Positions 1 through 12,479 of a stretch of 64,000 bases of DNA are shown in pieces; position 1 is the first letter of the stretch, and every line of letters starts with the position of its first letter. The stretch is from Paraspadella gotoi (lineage: Eukaryota > Chaetognatha): NCBI GenBank assembly GCA_051294375.1, contig CM119265.1, positions 17,649,377-17,713,376 of the forward strand. Reading direction: 5' to 3'. The notes under the pieces were generated by a model. That model ran no database searches. It was given only the letters and a program-made list of their open reading frames with translations, and was not told the DNA's origin. The translations under genes were made by a program, and so were the position numbers.

Positions 1-1580
1 TGTAATTACAAATTACATATTATTTCTGTTCGAGTTTAATTTTTCTTACATCCGTTTTTGCTATGTAGCGAAAATGGTAATTTTTTCACCATTTCCTTCG
101 CACAGCACACTGAACACTGAACATTTCACGAACAGCGTTGATTGAATGAATGAATGAATGGTAACAATAAATGATCCAAATTTCAGTGAATCCCGTGAAT
201 TCTGTGAAGCCTTTTTTTTCGATTCCGACACTCAATCACCGACGGGGAAAAAAATATGTCGGTTTTATATTCATTTTTCTTTCTCATCCTCTTCTATTCT
301 CTTCCGGGATTTTTGCGCCACAATGAAGGGGGCGCTGGGAGGAAGGGAGTTAGAGAAAGAAACGGGATTGGGTTGATACGGTTGTGGGTTGTGGGAGCGA
401 AAAGGGNNNNNNNNNNGCGAGAGAGAGAGAAAATACATGGATATTATCGAAAGGAAGGGAATTGGTCCACCCCGAATGTGAAATGGAGGGCGAGGGAAGG
501 ATCAGACTCCAGGAAGAGAAATCTTGAGCGGCGGGACCATGTTTCCCAAAAGACGACTGGGAGGGGGGGCGAAGGGCGGCGCATGAAAATTCTCCGGGTC
601 GTCGATTCCCCGGTTTCCGGATCCCCGAATGCCGGATCCCGGCTGCCGGAGCTGCACCCCCCCCAGCGGCGGAGGATTCGAACTCGGGGATAGTAAAATC
701 AATAAAAGTCATTTGTCAACGAAAGGCGAGGATAAGAGGAGGCGGAGATGAAGAGGAGGGGGGGAGGAGGAAGGAAAGAGAGGAGTGAGGAGAGTGAAAG
801 AAGCTTACTCGGTGAAGGAAAGATAAGTGCAGAGAACTAGAAAGAAGAGAGACGAAAGTAAGTGAGAGAGAAATAGTAAAAATAAGGGCGAATGGAATTT
901 CATTAGTTTTAACGTGAATGAGAGAGGAATTTTTTGTAATCGGAAGGATCAGAGTTTTGCCGTTTCTATTTAACGTCATCTTTTCGGCGGCCGTTACAGA
1001 TTCTTTTTTCAATAATATTCAATAACATCGATTACTATTATTATTAACGGTCTAAAAATAATCTCGTTAAAGATCCAAACGAGATTTCGAAATTTAATCA
1101 GGATTGAGAACCGTCGCTCGGGTTTTTTAGAAATACCGAAATTTTCGTTTCGGTACTAAACGTTTTCAATGCCCAAATTGTTTTTTTCATAAATCGGATA
1201 ACATAAAGTTTAATATCGTTCCCACAAAGAACACGAGATATTTCATGCACTGATACATCAATTTAAGAGGATTAAAGAACGCTCTTCTTTTGGAGGTGGC
1301 ATTCATATTTTTCATGCAATCAACGGGAGATAAAAAAAAAAGGAACGAGGCGCAAGATTCGGGCGACCGGTGGAATTTTAAACGTAAACAGAAAAAAAAC
1401 AAAACAAAAAAACCTCATGAATATTTCACATTGATATCGAGTTAATATAAAGTTTCGCGATTAACATTCAATCGATATAATTGCGGCATTGAATCACAGG
1501 ATCAGGAAAAACGGTATGGGGGACACAATGGGGGATAAAGCAGGGCGACAAGCCGAGAGAGGGCGGTAGAGGTAGTTACG

Positions 1581-1582
<2 letters not shown>
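1..1582. other. Non-coding lead-in, no gene recognised
   Basis: Mixed AT-rich and purine-rich sequence with a short TGAA tetranucleotide run (about 142-160), a 10-N gap at 407-416 and a GA-rich stretch at about 740-880. The open frames here are short, low in complexity or cross the gap. I see no RNA gene. Confidence 0.6.

Positions 1583-1624
<42 letters not shown>
1583..1624. repeat. (GA)n microsatellite
   Basis: Uninterrupted GA dinucleotide run of about 42 bp, seen directly. Confidence 0.95.
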
Positions 1625-1627
<3 letters not shown>

Positions 1628-1904
1628 TTAGGTACAATCACAGTAAGAGTTAAAAGATGCTATTTAGAATACGTAAAATTTAAAACAAAAACTTACCAAC
1701 TGTTCAACTATATGTGACAAAATAAATCATTTTTTCTCCTTTTTTTTTTAAGGGCAAGAGAGAAAAAGAGAGGGAAAGACAGAAACAAAGACAGAGAGAA
1801 AGAGAGTGCACAGTTTTTCTGTCTTTTTTGAGTTTTGTTGTTTTTTTTAAAACATTTTTGTTCTTTTGTTTGTTTTTTTTTCCTCAATAGAGATTGAATC
1901 TGGC

Positions 1905-2060
1905 GGCGACATCTCTCGAAGTGACGGGAGGGGCGGTCTTGGCGGCGCCGCCCACCCCCTGACCCGCGTGGTGAGTCTTCCGGTGCTCCGATTGGCTGTG
2001 ATTAGCGGAATGCTGATTGGTCGAAGGACCATTGTGAGCGGATTGGCCGTGGCCAGTCGG
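1905..2060. promoter_or_regulatory. Promoter-like cluster: GC box, ETS-like site and three phased CCAAT boxes
   Basis: A CpG-rich island inside AT-rich sequence. It holds a GC box (GGGGCGG near 1932), an ETS-like CTTCCGG (about 1977) and three inverted CCAAT boxes (ATTGG at 1991-1995, 2016-2020 and 2042-2046). The CCAAT spacing is 25 and 26 bp. Known: NF-Y-driven promoters often carry CCAAT boxes spaced about 24-32 bp. Inference: this may be a housekeeping-type promoter. No confident first exon is visible on either side, so direction and target are unknown. Confidence 0.4.
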
Positions 2061-3189
2061 GGGCCCTCCGCGGGTCTTTTTACTTTGCAGAACTTTTTTT
2101 TGTTTTTAATTTTTCGACGAAAAGATTGTTTTTATTGTGCGTTTGTGTGAGTGCGAATTTTTAAAGGAAAGTGAGGGGGCAGAAAAGGTGAGGAGAGAGG
2201 GAGAGAAAGACAAGGTGAGTGAATTCCGATTTGGAATTAGCGTCGGTTAGATTTAGACGCCACCGCTCGCCTGTCTCTGCCACTTCTGTCATAGCTTCAC
2301 ATTTTTTTTTTGCTCTGAAAAATATGATGCCACCATTTTTACCGAGAGAGCGCACCTGGTCAGAAATTTTAGTATAATTTTTTTTTCAATACTTTTTAGT
2401 CTTATTTTAGTAGCGAGATTTTCTAAGTATTAGTTAGCTTAAACCAACGGATAGAATATATATATTTCGTGGAGCCAAAGATAAAAAAAGATTTACGACT
2501 AAATCATCTAAAATGTGAAAAAGTGTTTCTAAATTTTTAAAAAAATGTATGAGATTGTCATGCCGATCTGAAACGAGAGAGCAGTGCTGTTCTTTTCTCA
2601 GAACAAAAATATCAGTGCAAGTGGTGCCATCTAATGATAATGATGATAATTACATATTTTTAGTTTAAAAATAGAAAAAAATAAGGGTGAAATTGTTTCT
2701 ACTAAAGAAAAAAAAATGGTAATTTGAGTTTCTAAGATGCGAAGTGGCGGAGGCAGAGATGCTAGTCGCGTTTACTGTTTACTCAAAGAAATAATTTTAA
2801 TAATCATAATTATGAAACAATAGTGTTTTTTAATATAAATTCTACATTTTTTAAAAATATAAATAAATAGTGCGGCAGGGTGGACAAAAAACTAAAACTG
2901 GAAACGATGAAATAAACAGTAAAAAAACAAAAAAGAAAAGCGCATGCGTAAAGTCTGATTTCGAGTGACAGATTAGCATCTGTCATATTTTTAATAAATG
3001 TCGCCTGGTCTAGCATTCGTAAAGTCACACTTCTTGTTCAAGAAGTCCTACAACAAATTTAATATAGACCAAAGACACTCTCATTTTAGTTAACTTGATT
3101 CGAAATTCGAAATGGAAAAAAAAAAGGGTTTTTTTTTCAAAGCGAATTGTGTGAGATTTGCGCGATATTTTCGCGATGAATACGCGATT
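2061..3189. other. AT-rich intergenic stretch, no gene seen
   Basis: Poly-A/T-rich sequence with short open frames only. No repeats longer than a few units and no RNA gene recognised. If 1905-2060 is a promoter, a short 5' exon could lie here, but none is evident. Confidence 0.5.
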
Positions 3190-3260
3190 TGTCCCCCGCA
3201 CGCGAACGAAATAAACCAATGAGCGGATGTCCCGCGGTTAAACCGACCAATCACAGTGCG
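3190..3260. promoter_or_regulatory. CCAAT-box pair, promoter-like
   Basis: CCAAT at 3216-3220 and 3247-3251, 31 bp apart, in a CpG-rich patch just before a long GA tract. The arrangement resembles 1905-2060 and 62804-62841. Function is inferred from motif spacing only. Confidence 0.3.
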
Positions 3261-3284
3261 ACACGGACGCCGGATAAAGCCATG

Positions 3285-3288
<4 letters not shown>

Positions 3289-3352
<64 letters not shown>
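3289..3352. repeat. (GA)n microsatellite, 64 bp
   Basis: Uninterrupted AG/GA run seen directly. It produces a spurious SLSLSL reading frame on the minus strand. Confidence 0.97.
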
Positions 3353-3355
<3 letters not shown>

Positions 3356-3549
3356 CCGTGGACGACGATATCGATTTTTTGATAAAGAAAGAAATCAGGG
3401 TCAAACGCGCAGACTGAAATAACTGGAAGGGTTTTGGGCCGGGGAACGGGGAACCCGACGGTGGAGGGCGAAATGGGGTGGCGTCAGAAGTGGTGAGAAA
3501 GGGAGATGTATTAGAAGGGCGACGGAAACGGCTCGACTACTTTGTAGAA

Positions 3550-3700
3550 TTGATTGAAAGCTTGCAGGGACCTGCTATGTCATTATCTTGTAAGAGTGAT
3601 GGAGGCCTTAAACCAGCAAAGCCTGTCCAAAGTCAGGGGCAAGATAGCTATTTATTAAATTAATTTTATATTAGTGGTAAGGAATTTCATAAAAGAACCA
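3550..3700 (+). repeat. Dispersed repeat D, left outer edge of the palindrome
   Basis: Shares the string GGCCTTAAACCA, the string CCTGTCCAAAGTCA and flanking bases with 22055-22235 (inverted), 27383-27470 and 28480-28625. The left palindrome arm begins within this repeat, at TTGATTGAAAGCTTGCAGGG. Confidence 0.8.
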
Positions 3701-3929
3701 AATCGGTCCAGCATACCATCATCAAAGTATATTCTCCGTTCTCAACTGAGTCGAACGGTCCGGAGATCAAATTCTCGAGATAAATGTTTTGAGGTGAATA
3801 TCCCACCGAAGTTCAGCGGTGAAACTCACGAAACGAGGTCATCATTCCGGTTTCACTTTTTTGACAAAAAAGTCGTTTATCCGCGGCGGAGGTTTTTATC
3901 CTTAAAGTAATGACTCCGAATCCACTTAA

Positions 3930-3989
<60 letters not shown>

Positions 3990-4043
3990 CTCTCTCCTCT
4001 CTCTCTCTCTCTCGCTCTCTTTCTCACTATCTCATCTCTCTCT
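3930..4043. repeat. (TC)n microsatellite, interrupted
   Basis: TC runs with single-base interruptions. The right-arm partner is the GA tract at 21736-21822, which is less interrupted. Confidence 0.95.
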
Positions 4044-4631
4044 CCCTCCTTTTGATCCACATAGTTCTTATTTAAGCGTACTTTTTTTCTCCTTTATGTT
4101 TCTTTGTCTCCTTGGTCTTTATAGTTTTTCTTTTTTATATCAAATCGTATTTTCTTTTCAATTTCTCGCATTATTTTCGTCTCTCTCCTTTTTTTTTAAA
4201 TTTTTATCTTGTGACTCAAAACGAAGTGAAAAACGGCGTCGATTATTCAAAATACATCGCGAATCAATTGAGATATAACTGAAGAATAAAGGGGTTTTCT
4301 TTTATTTAAAACATTTCGCCGCGAGCGAAGATCGCGACAATTTTTTTTTTTTTTTTCAATCTCGTGCGCACAAACGCAACTGAAAATAAAAAAAAGAACG
4401 TAACAAATCTGCCACGACGCATCCGTTTTGACGCTGGGTCCTTTTACCGTTGCTCAGATAAAAGGAAGAAAGAGAAAAAAAAAAAACTCTCAAATTCTTC
4501 TTTTTTCTTATTTTCTTTTTTTTTCCTTTCTTTCTCTTTCCTCTTGGGTCATAAAATTTACCCGAAAAGTTTCCCGGTTTAAATTGAAAAGGGAGATGTG
4601 GGAAATGCCACGAAAATGGAACGACACACTC
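4044..4631. other. Palindrome-arm sequence, no gene seen
   Basis: AT-rich sequence with homopolymer runs. It is matched in inverted orientation by about 21160-21735, and neither copy holds a conserved reading frame. Confidence 0.5.
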
Positions 4632-4650
4632 AGAGAGAGAGAGAGTGAGA

Positions 4651-4684
<34 letters not shown>

Positions 4685-4766
4685 AAGAAGGAAGAGAGAG
4701 AGAGATGAGAGACCGAGAGGAGAGAGAGAGAGAGAGAAGAGCCAGAGAGAGAGAGAGAGACAGAGA
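4632..4766. repeat. (GA)n microsatellite, interrupted
   Basis: GA runs with interruptions. The partner in the right arm is the TC tract at 21068-21158. Confidence 0.95.
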
Positions 4767-6149
4767 TGGGCTGCTCACCCGGCATAAAGATTCCCAAAAT
4801 GAACGTCGCTCGCAAAGTTGTTCGAATGTTTTACAGATTCACTGTCTTTAAGAAACAATTTTTGCTCAGCGCCGGGCAGAAAAAATGACAACCGAAACTG
4901 TTTTTCAGCCACAAAACAGATGTATCAAAAAATCTGTTCTTAAAAAATTACATCTTCCCTCCTATCGAGTTCGAAAAACGAACTTCTTTTACAAGTTCCG
5001 AATCACAATTACCAAACTAAAAAATGAAAAAAAGAAAAAAAAAGAAAAAAAAAAGGATTTTTAATATTCATGAAGGAACCATTTCGTTGGTCCTCTGCCG
5101 CTTCAATTTTGCCAACCGCTTGCCTGTTTTTTCGTGTTTCGCGTGGCCGGCTCCCTGGACGCCATCATTGGGATATAAATGCAATATAATGAAACTGAGG
5201 CTGGTCGTTGTTTGTCGTCGTGCATTCAATTTGAAGATGTCCCTCCTGCTTCATCACTGCCCTCTTTCCTCTGCATCTCTCCTTTCGCTCATCCTTCTAC
5301 GCTCTTTCGGCATGCTCTTAGCTCCCTCAACGCCTGGCTTTTCGAGAGTTTCGCCTTTAAAAAATCATTCGGCGCCGAAAATTAAAAACTCGAAATAAAA
5401 ATTTCTGTGGCCTCTCTAAAAATTTCGACGAGAGTGGTGACCGATCGGGCAGCGGAAAGATTTCCTTGAGAGTGGTCGCCCGATCGGGAGTGTCAGCCGA
5501 TCAGTGGGAAGGAAAGAGAGTAATAAGAAAGGAAGGAAGAGAATCCGAGATTTTCTAATGGGGCAACGAAAAAACTAGAAAAGGGACCAATGTCATGCTT
5601 CGTGTTTTCGAATCGTTTGACTTTACTTCTCTTCTCATCCTCCTAATGTATTACAATTACACTGCTCTCTTCCTCTCTTTTTCTCTACCAACGATTATTA
5701 TTGTAAATCGTCCATCAGATGAATCTTTTGTTCGACCACGATAACCAAGATGGCGGTCATTAGCTGTGGGCACCAACTCAGAACAGAGCGGATGACTTAG
5801 ACAATAATTGATAATTCTAGGAAAGCTAACTCCTAACTTTAAGAATAAGTAAGTGCTATGCTCAGACGTCGCAATGTACGTGAACGATATCGTAACGAAC
5901 ACCACCTAACATAAGAAAGAAATAACGCTCAACTTCGGCCAATTAAACCTAATAATTTTTAATCCGTTTGCAAGACGACCACCCAGGACAACGACACAGC
6001 TAGGACAATTCAGCAGACAAAACGACAACACGACGACGACGACGCAGAAAGACGACGCTAAACCGGGACGAAATACGCGTCTCACGACGTTTACGATAAT
6101 AAGACAGTCATAATTCCCGTTTAAGATGACGCGGAGCGGACGGTCCGAG
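4767..6149. other. Palindrome-arm sequence, no gene seen
   Basis: Moderately GC-rich sequence conserved with 19704-21067 in inverted orientation, including a short CGA triplet run (6031-6043, partner about 19806-19832). Open frames differ between the two copies, which argues against coding. Confidence 0.5.
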
Positions 6150-6210
6150 GTTTGGCCTCTCCGTTAATAGGTTTGGCCTCTCCTTTTAAAGAGTTTGGCC
6201 TCTGCGTATG
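6150..6210 (+). repeat. Three tandem copies of a 21-22 bp GTTTGGCCTCTCC unit
   Basis: Units start at 6150, 6171 and 6193, each beginning GTTTGGCCTCT. The right arm keeps the same three copies at 19648-19701. Further GGCCTC/GAGGCC hexamers follow at about 6250, 6288 and 6410. Confidence 0.85.
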
Positions 6211-9200
6211 CGAAATCCTTTATCGGATGCGCTTCTTGCCAAGATTTTTGGGCCTCGCACCTTGTATCCCAGGGTATCTTCCGCCTTGGCCTCAAGTCAA
6301 ACGACGAACTGCGAAAACGTTGTAGCTAATAGTAAGAAATAATTTTCGTATGATTGTCTCTAATTGCATGGCGTTATGCCTCCGCCTCTCGTCAGACTTG
6401 TTCTCATGGCTTGAGGCCCTTGTCTCCCCAATTCGCTAGCGCGTCGGCCCGCTGGTCACGTGATTTAGGTCAAAACTCCCCAAGATTTTGTAAATTGTGC
6501 CTCTGGCCATGAACATAAACCATTGTCCTCTCGTCCTCTTTTACCGTCTCTTCTTTCCTATTTTTTTTTTTTTCATTCTTAAACCCAATCCATCGTTTCT
6601 TTCTTCTTTTTTCCTCTCCGCCTCTTTCTCTTCACTTAGAAGTTAGAACCGGGTCAGAACGTTCTTCTTCACCCCACAGCTTCGAGGGGCGAACCTCATA
6701 AATAAGTTTTCATCTCAAAGGCCGCGGGGGCCAGAACCATAAACGCCCGAGTCGCTCTCCAGGTTTGGGTCGTCTGAGTTTAAAGCTTAAATTGCCCGGA
6801 CGAGTGAGCAGTGAGCAGAAATTGAAATTTCGTAAAACGTTTCCAATTAAAAAAAAAAAACATACCATAGAGTCAAATATCCTAGCTGTTGATCGATCTA
6901 TAAAAACTTGGTATAGTTACCAGACGAGAGAGAAATATCGTTGTATAATCATCAAAGCGAGTTAGTGAATATATAGGATCAGTAGATTTGCAAATACTGA
7001 AAGAAATAAATTAGTAGTAAAATTGTAAAGAGCGCGACGGGACTACTGCTAATAATACTTTAGGTATAAGTCCAGTGCGAAAATATATAAGCCCAAAAAC
7101 AAGCGCAGACGTTGTAATGAAAACCAAAGAGTTAAAGGATAATATGGCTAGTCTCCTCAGAATATCCTGTGAAGGCAACCTATAGTTTACTGTGTCGAGG
7201 TACTAGAGACCTTAATCACACGCTCGACATTTGTGGGAAGTAAGTCTGTACCGAGGAGAAATTTGGAGCGACGGTGCAGAGAGTGGCGACGGAGGCGAGT
7301 CAGGAGAGGAATGGATATTGAATGAGGGAACGTTTTGATCTTTGGTAGACGGAGGACATGTTGAAATGCCTTTAATGAGAAACTTATAACGTTATGCTAA
7401 ACCTTTATTATTATTAGCGTTTGGTGTTCTCTCTTCCCGGTTTTATGCATGTAATTTCTCTCTTATTCTCCGCTTCAACTCCAACTATACGTGTCTTCCA
7501 CAACGCATGGTTATCACACCCGCTCCATCACGACTCATAATAACTTCTTTAATTGCCCGATTCAATGTTATGTTCCATAATATAGTTAATTATTTCACCA
7601 GATACATATAAAAAGTCCTAAAGTCCAGTACAAAATAGAATATACAATAATAATAATATTATAAATATTTCTTATTATTTAAGTGGAGACAACTGGTCCT
7701 GTGCAACATCACTAGACATAACGTATGTAGGTTTTTAATATACATATTTAATATCGACGTATAATATTTTTAAACCAGAAGAAATATTCTTGCTAACCAA
7801 CTTGTCATAAAATCTTCCAAATTAAACCAAATCGATTCATTCGAACAAATAATCTCGGCGGATATCGCTCTTTTTTCAGAGACCATTGAACAGTCAACCA
7901 ACACTAGCCCACTCGCATACGCGCACACCGGCGAATCGATCGCGTCGTAACCCCTTCTCTCCCGGACTGTAAACCGTCAGGCGCCGGAGTGCGTGGCGTT
8001 GCGGCAATTAGCGCTCGATCGAAAATCTGTGCATCGGACAGTATCTTTTACCGTGATCTTGTTCATCGTTTCGCTCACGTCTCGTGTCGTTCGTCCGGTG
8101 TTTTTTTCTCGTTTACTTTTGAACAGTGAAAGTCTTTGGTTAAAAAAAAAAACAAAAAACGAACGATCAGTCGTCCTCTCTGGACTTCGCACACAAACGC
8201 GTTCTGCCTATAGTCCAAACGGTCTCCGTCGAACCTCTCCTAAACAGACCTTTGTTGCGCAAATGCAAGAGACTATACTTGACCTTTCCTCGCCTTCGTA
8301 ACCCTGCTATCCCTCCGTTGATACTTCACGGGTGTCGCGGCGCGCTGCGCGAGCAGAGAAACGTAGGACTCGCGCTCCTCACACTCGTGATTCTCCTCGC
8401 TCGGTCGGTTGACCCTCTCGCCTTACCTCTCCTCCGCTCGCTTGACCTCCACCTCTCTTTGTTTTCCTTCCTTTCTTTCCCAGTTTATTTCACTCTGATG
8501 CAGCTAGTGCTACACGAGTTGGACCTCATACCATTTTTTTTCTGGCTCAAAGAGAGCAAGAGGATTAAAGAATAGTTTTACAGAAATTATGTATAGCGAC
8601 ATATCATTCATCTAGTCGCTGCTCATTATCGTAGAATTACTAACATTTTTATGGTCTATTAATATTTCTCTTAACTAGGATAAAGAGCATTCAACACAAT
8701 ATTTAACTGTTGTTGCCTCCTCGTCCTTCGGAATGTAAAATCACAACTTACCAATCGCATATGGTGATTTGTTAATTGCAAAATAGCCTCGTCGATTGAA
8801 TTAGGATGCCCTTTTCTCCTCTTCTTTAAATACATTCCTATTTCCCCATCTTTTTCGGTCCTCTATAAACTTTTAGTCCTAGGTTTCTTCTTTTCTTGTG
8901 CCTCCATTCAATTAAAGTCATCTCCATTCAATAACAAATTATAAAATAAGACATATATTTATAATACAGAAGGCGCAATTTGGTGAGAGCAATCGCTTCT
9001 CTGCAATAAACCTTACCTCCTCCTAGTCTACTCATCTGTGGTGCGAACCATCTTGTACATGTACCCTAATTACGCAGTTTCCCAAAATTCATAATTATAT
9101 CGCCAACATCACCGTTTAGACCGGCGTACTCTGAGAACTAAGAGTATAAAAGACTGTCCAGATCATAGAGAATCCTGGCAACTATATCTAGGGGACGCTC

Positions 9201-10019
9201 CAAAAGTTAAAGAAAACAGTTAAGAGAAACCCTCTTTCTTTCTTTCGTTTGCGTTCTTTCTTATCTTTTATTAAGTTCTCTTGTATACAACATTAACGTT
9301 TCTTAATTTTTTCTTTCTTGACCGCGTTTAGACTTACAATTGCTGTGTTCTCGATCATTATTTCTTCCTTAATCACTTTTTGTCTCTCGTCTCGATCGTC
9401 TATTAAGTCATTGCGGAAACTGTAGTTATAAACAAAGATTTTGCCTCCGAATAAACACTTCATTGACAAAAGCAGCAGCTTTCTCCTTCTATACTTCTTT
9501 ATAAAAGCTGCACTTTGGAGTAACGCGAAACAAGAATACATTTTTGTTCAAGCTGCTCTTCAATATAATTCTCTATTTCCAAACAAGAGGGTATAGAACT
9601 CTCATCTCGAAATTTTTTTTAAAAGAGGATTTTACAGCTTTTTTGTTCACCGAAACATTAATATTTAAGAAAAAACTCCATTAAAACATCCATGAATGCA
9701 ATCAAAATAACCTTTTAATTACCCGACGCTGGTTATCGAAGCACGTGACGCATGTCTATGTGACATATTTCTCTCTCTTAAACTTTCATTCTCTTTTTCT
9801 CCTAAATGACTTCTCTCGTTATACTTGTGTGGCATTGAACTTACATTATATTTTCCAGATGCACGACACGTTAATCTCCTTGTGGCTCACTCCACCGGGG
9901 GTAGATATCGTGCATTACACAAACTCAGTTTTACTCTTATGCAACGTGCACAGGTAGCAGAAAGCATTCTGTACTTTTTCTTGCCTGAAATTATTTAGGC
10001 TTTATATATTAGAGAGTCA
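6211..10019. other. Left-arm sequence, no gene recognised
   Basis: Contains one TCACGTGA site (6456-6463), a CpG-rich patch (7900-8480) that matches 17650-18330 inverted, and AT-rich sequence. The segment 6861-7840 aligns poorly with the shorter right-arm counterpart. A perfect 5' splice consensus in the right arm (minus strand, CAG|GTAAGT near 18561) reads CATGGTTAT in this arm, so it is not conserved. Confidence 0.5.
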
Positions 10020-10205
10020 ATATAGTTAATTATACATTTAAGGTGTCTGCGTCGGCGGGGGCGGCAGCGTGAGGGCGTCACTGGACGAAAATAATGGAGT
10101 TGAGGCTGTGCTTGAAAATTCTGCATTGTCGGCGAGGAAAACGAATATGAGATTAATGAGTTACTTGCTGCTGCTCTCTTAGTGAAAAAAAAAACGTACA
10201 ACGTT
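10020..10205 (+). other. Left copy of a conserved Ala/Gly-codon-rich block
   Basis: Among the best conserved parts of the palindrome. It pairs with 16760-16915 (minus), and both copies keep GACGAAAATAATGGAGTTGA followed by GAAAATTCTGC. Translated along this strand both read DENNGVEA then ENSA. The left copy has single-base differences that break the alanine runs. This could be a piece of coding exon or an old GCN-repeat tract. Confidence 0.25.
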
Positions 10206-10224
10206 TACAAGATAATTGTTGTCC

Positions 10225-10793
10225 TGTGACCGACTAAGAATTTAGGGTTTGATTTGTCTGCTTTTTAAGTAAATATAAAAATATAAAAAATACTTAGTCT
10301 TGTAAAAAGCCCTTTGTTCAATAAGGGCTTCATTTAAATACCGTGACATGAATCTCACCCGGTTATAGCTTTATTACCTGCTGGCTACCGAGGTTTCTAT
10401 AAAAATACAGATATACAGAATCTTTTTTGTGTTTTAACACTATTTAGTGGTAAAACTATACTTATCTATGACTTGACAACAATAGATAATTCTCATTCTA
10501 CTCTCATTCTCTCGCTGCGGTCTCTTTACTATCATCTCTAACTCTATCTCTTCATCTGCTGTAGTGTAGGTGTTCATGTTGTTCTAACTAAAATTTTTAT
10601 TTTATCATATAAATTTTATTAAATAGATCTTTGGATTCCACGCACTATTAGAGAATAGGAATTTTTCTGCGCCACTCTCTCCCGTACAAAAAAAAATTAA
10701 TGACTATCACACGATTCTAATATTTCCTTTGATGAGTAGACACCTTAAGCTTATGACTAGTGCATAATTTTTTTATCTCACTTGAAGTCCCCA
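10225..10793 (-). mobile_element. Truncated copy of the TTAA-flanked TIR element
   Basis: Matches about 13996-14380 (inverted) and about 47740-48096 (same orientation). It ends in CACTTGAAGTCCCC followed by ATATAAG, which corresponds to the degraded GGGGACC terminus. The other half is missing because the left arm lacks the block that continues in the right arm at 14400-16760. Confidence 0.7.
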
Positions 10794-12466
10794 TATAAGT
10801 TTTTACTTCCTCAAAATGTAAATGCGATACTGACTTTCCCTTTTATTTGTTCTTCACGGCCGCGGAGACGAATCTCGCTACGTAATTTGTACACCAGGAG
10901 AAACGAACTAGATACAATAGCTTAAGTTTCTCGAAGAGAAAAGTCGCGAATAAGTAATAATGAGTCTTTATTTGAGAACACGAAAATTATTCCTAAATTA
11001 CGAAAGTTATCGATCTCGGAGCGGGAAACGAAGTTTTTATGGTAGAGATTGTAGACAAAGCTGAAAACCTAACTACGATGCGAAAATCTTCTCCTCTGAA
11101 AAATTGAGGCGGGAGGAACGAGACTGCGCCGTGCGGAGAAAATTGTGACCGAATGGAAAATGAGAATTGTGCAAGAGTAAGTACTTTAATGCAATAAGAA
11201 TGAGATGATTTAGAGAATAGAGTTCACTTATTTACCCTTGCAGGCAATAGAAAATAACCGAAACCGTGTGTGCAGTACAGTGAGCGAATGACAATCACAA
11301 ATACTATTGGCAGTGATTTTGTCGGGAATTTAGAGAAAAAAAACAACTTTTTCCAAGATATTGCCTAAAAGTATTATAAACAGCAATTGATAAAAAATTG
11401 TAGCTCTAAGACCAAGTGGGCTGGACTAGCGTGATAATTGAAATCATCTGCTTGCATTTTCTAATCAAGTAATCAATATCATTTTGCTACTTTTAATAGA
11501 GTAGAGTGGTAGGGAAAAGAGAGGGTAGAGGAAGAAAGGAAAGGATGACACAGAAAAAGTATGAGGGTAGAACGTTGGAGAAGCAGGGGAGAAAAAGTCA
11601 GAGAGAAAAAGAGAAAAATGAGAGAGTTCGAAAAAGTTTCTGAGAAGGGAAAGAAAATGAAGAAAAGTTAGGTGAAAAACACAAGAAAAAATTTTATAAT
11701 ATAGCGTGCCATTTGCCGAAGCAGGTAGCTTATAGACTCTTAAAATACGACACGAAAGAGACAAAGGATTACGAGATTAGCGAAGCAATGATCTTCGTAA
11801 GAAAATGCTCTTGCCATGAGAAGAAGAAAATATGATTTTATTCATCTAATTAAGGCGGATACCGGTATCAATATAAGAAGTAGATTGGCTCAATTAAAAG
11901 GAAATCATGTCTTACGACGTATTTTTGAAACATAGAAATTGCACTCCAGTGAGATCTATGTTAATGAAGGATGAAGATGAAGAGATTGATATAAATTTAA
12001 AGAGTGTTTCATAGAGATTATTCAGGGAAAAGAAATAATATTAAAGTTCGACAATGCATTGTGGAAGATACCCATAAAAATCACTGCCTTATTGCGTCAA
12101 AATACAGAATTTGCATGAGAGAAAAGACCCCGAGATCCAGCGCGAGAACCGCAGATGAATCCAAGAGAGTGACCCGAGCTAGACGGAGAGAGGCAGAGGA
12201 GCATTAGGAGAAAAGCTACTATTCACTCCAGAAGCCTCGTATCAGCGCAGCCTTCCGTGACGAGGGTAAGGGCAACGTAGAAAAGAGAAGATATGAAACG
12301 CGTATAAGTTTGCCGACGTGGCAAGCTCCGCCGCATCGGCTGGCTCCGAGGCTCTTGCCGTTCGCCTGCGATCCGGGGACCAGGGAGAAGGAAGAGGGAA
12401 AGAAAGAAGGAAGTCCAAAGAGAGGAGGCCGGAATGCCCGCTCTGCCTTACTCAGTCTCCCAGCAC
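10794..12466. other. Left arm near the axis, no gene recognised
   Basis: AT-rich sequence, then from about 12120 GC-rich sequence near the axis. It pairs with 12480-13995. The GC-rich centre (about 12220-12740) has open frames on both strands that mirror each other; the symmetry accounts for them without coding. Confidence 0.5.
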
Positions 12467-12479
12467 TTCGAAGTTCGAA
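12467..12479. repeat. Axis of the large palindrome
   Basis: TTCGAAGTTCGAA is itself a perfect odd palindrome. Outward from it the two sides read as reverse complements once a roughly 14 bp indel is allowed (GCCCGTAAGGCCGG on one side against GGCCTAAGCCGGGC on the other). Confidence 0.8.

Larger units (their letters stand above)
3550..12472 (+). repeat. Left arm of an 18.65 kb spacerless palindrome
   Basis: This arm is the reverse complement, with many indels, of 12474-22204. Anchor pairs going inward are 3621-3643 with 22111-22133; about 5975-6043 with 19806-19880; 7951-7987 with 18199-18231; 8385-8450 with 17705-17770; 10036-10130 with 16800-16905; 10680-10800 with 13996-14110; 11880-11935 with 13010-13050; and 12310-12345 with 12675-12710. 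Base identity in good blocks is roughly 85-90 percent by eye. The arm has no convincing gene. It contains a TC tract, a GA tract, a GGCCTC-rich tandem repeat and half of a TTAA transposon. Confidence 0.9.

Noticed and set aside
3090-3404. Long SLSLSL or RERERE reading frames here and at 3910-4278, 4356-4851, 15238-15875, 20931-21209, 25994-26272, 34579-34764, 39541-39892, 55814-56062, 59907-60329 and 63069-63299
   Set aside because: They are translations of GA/CT microsatellites; frame and length follow the repeat, not a gene.
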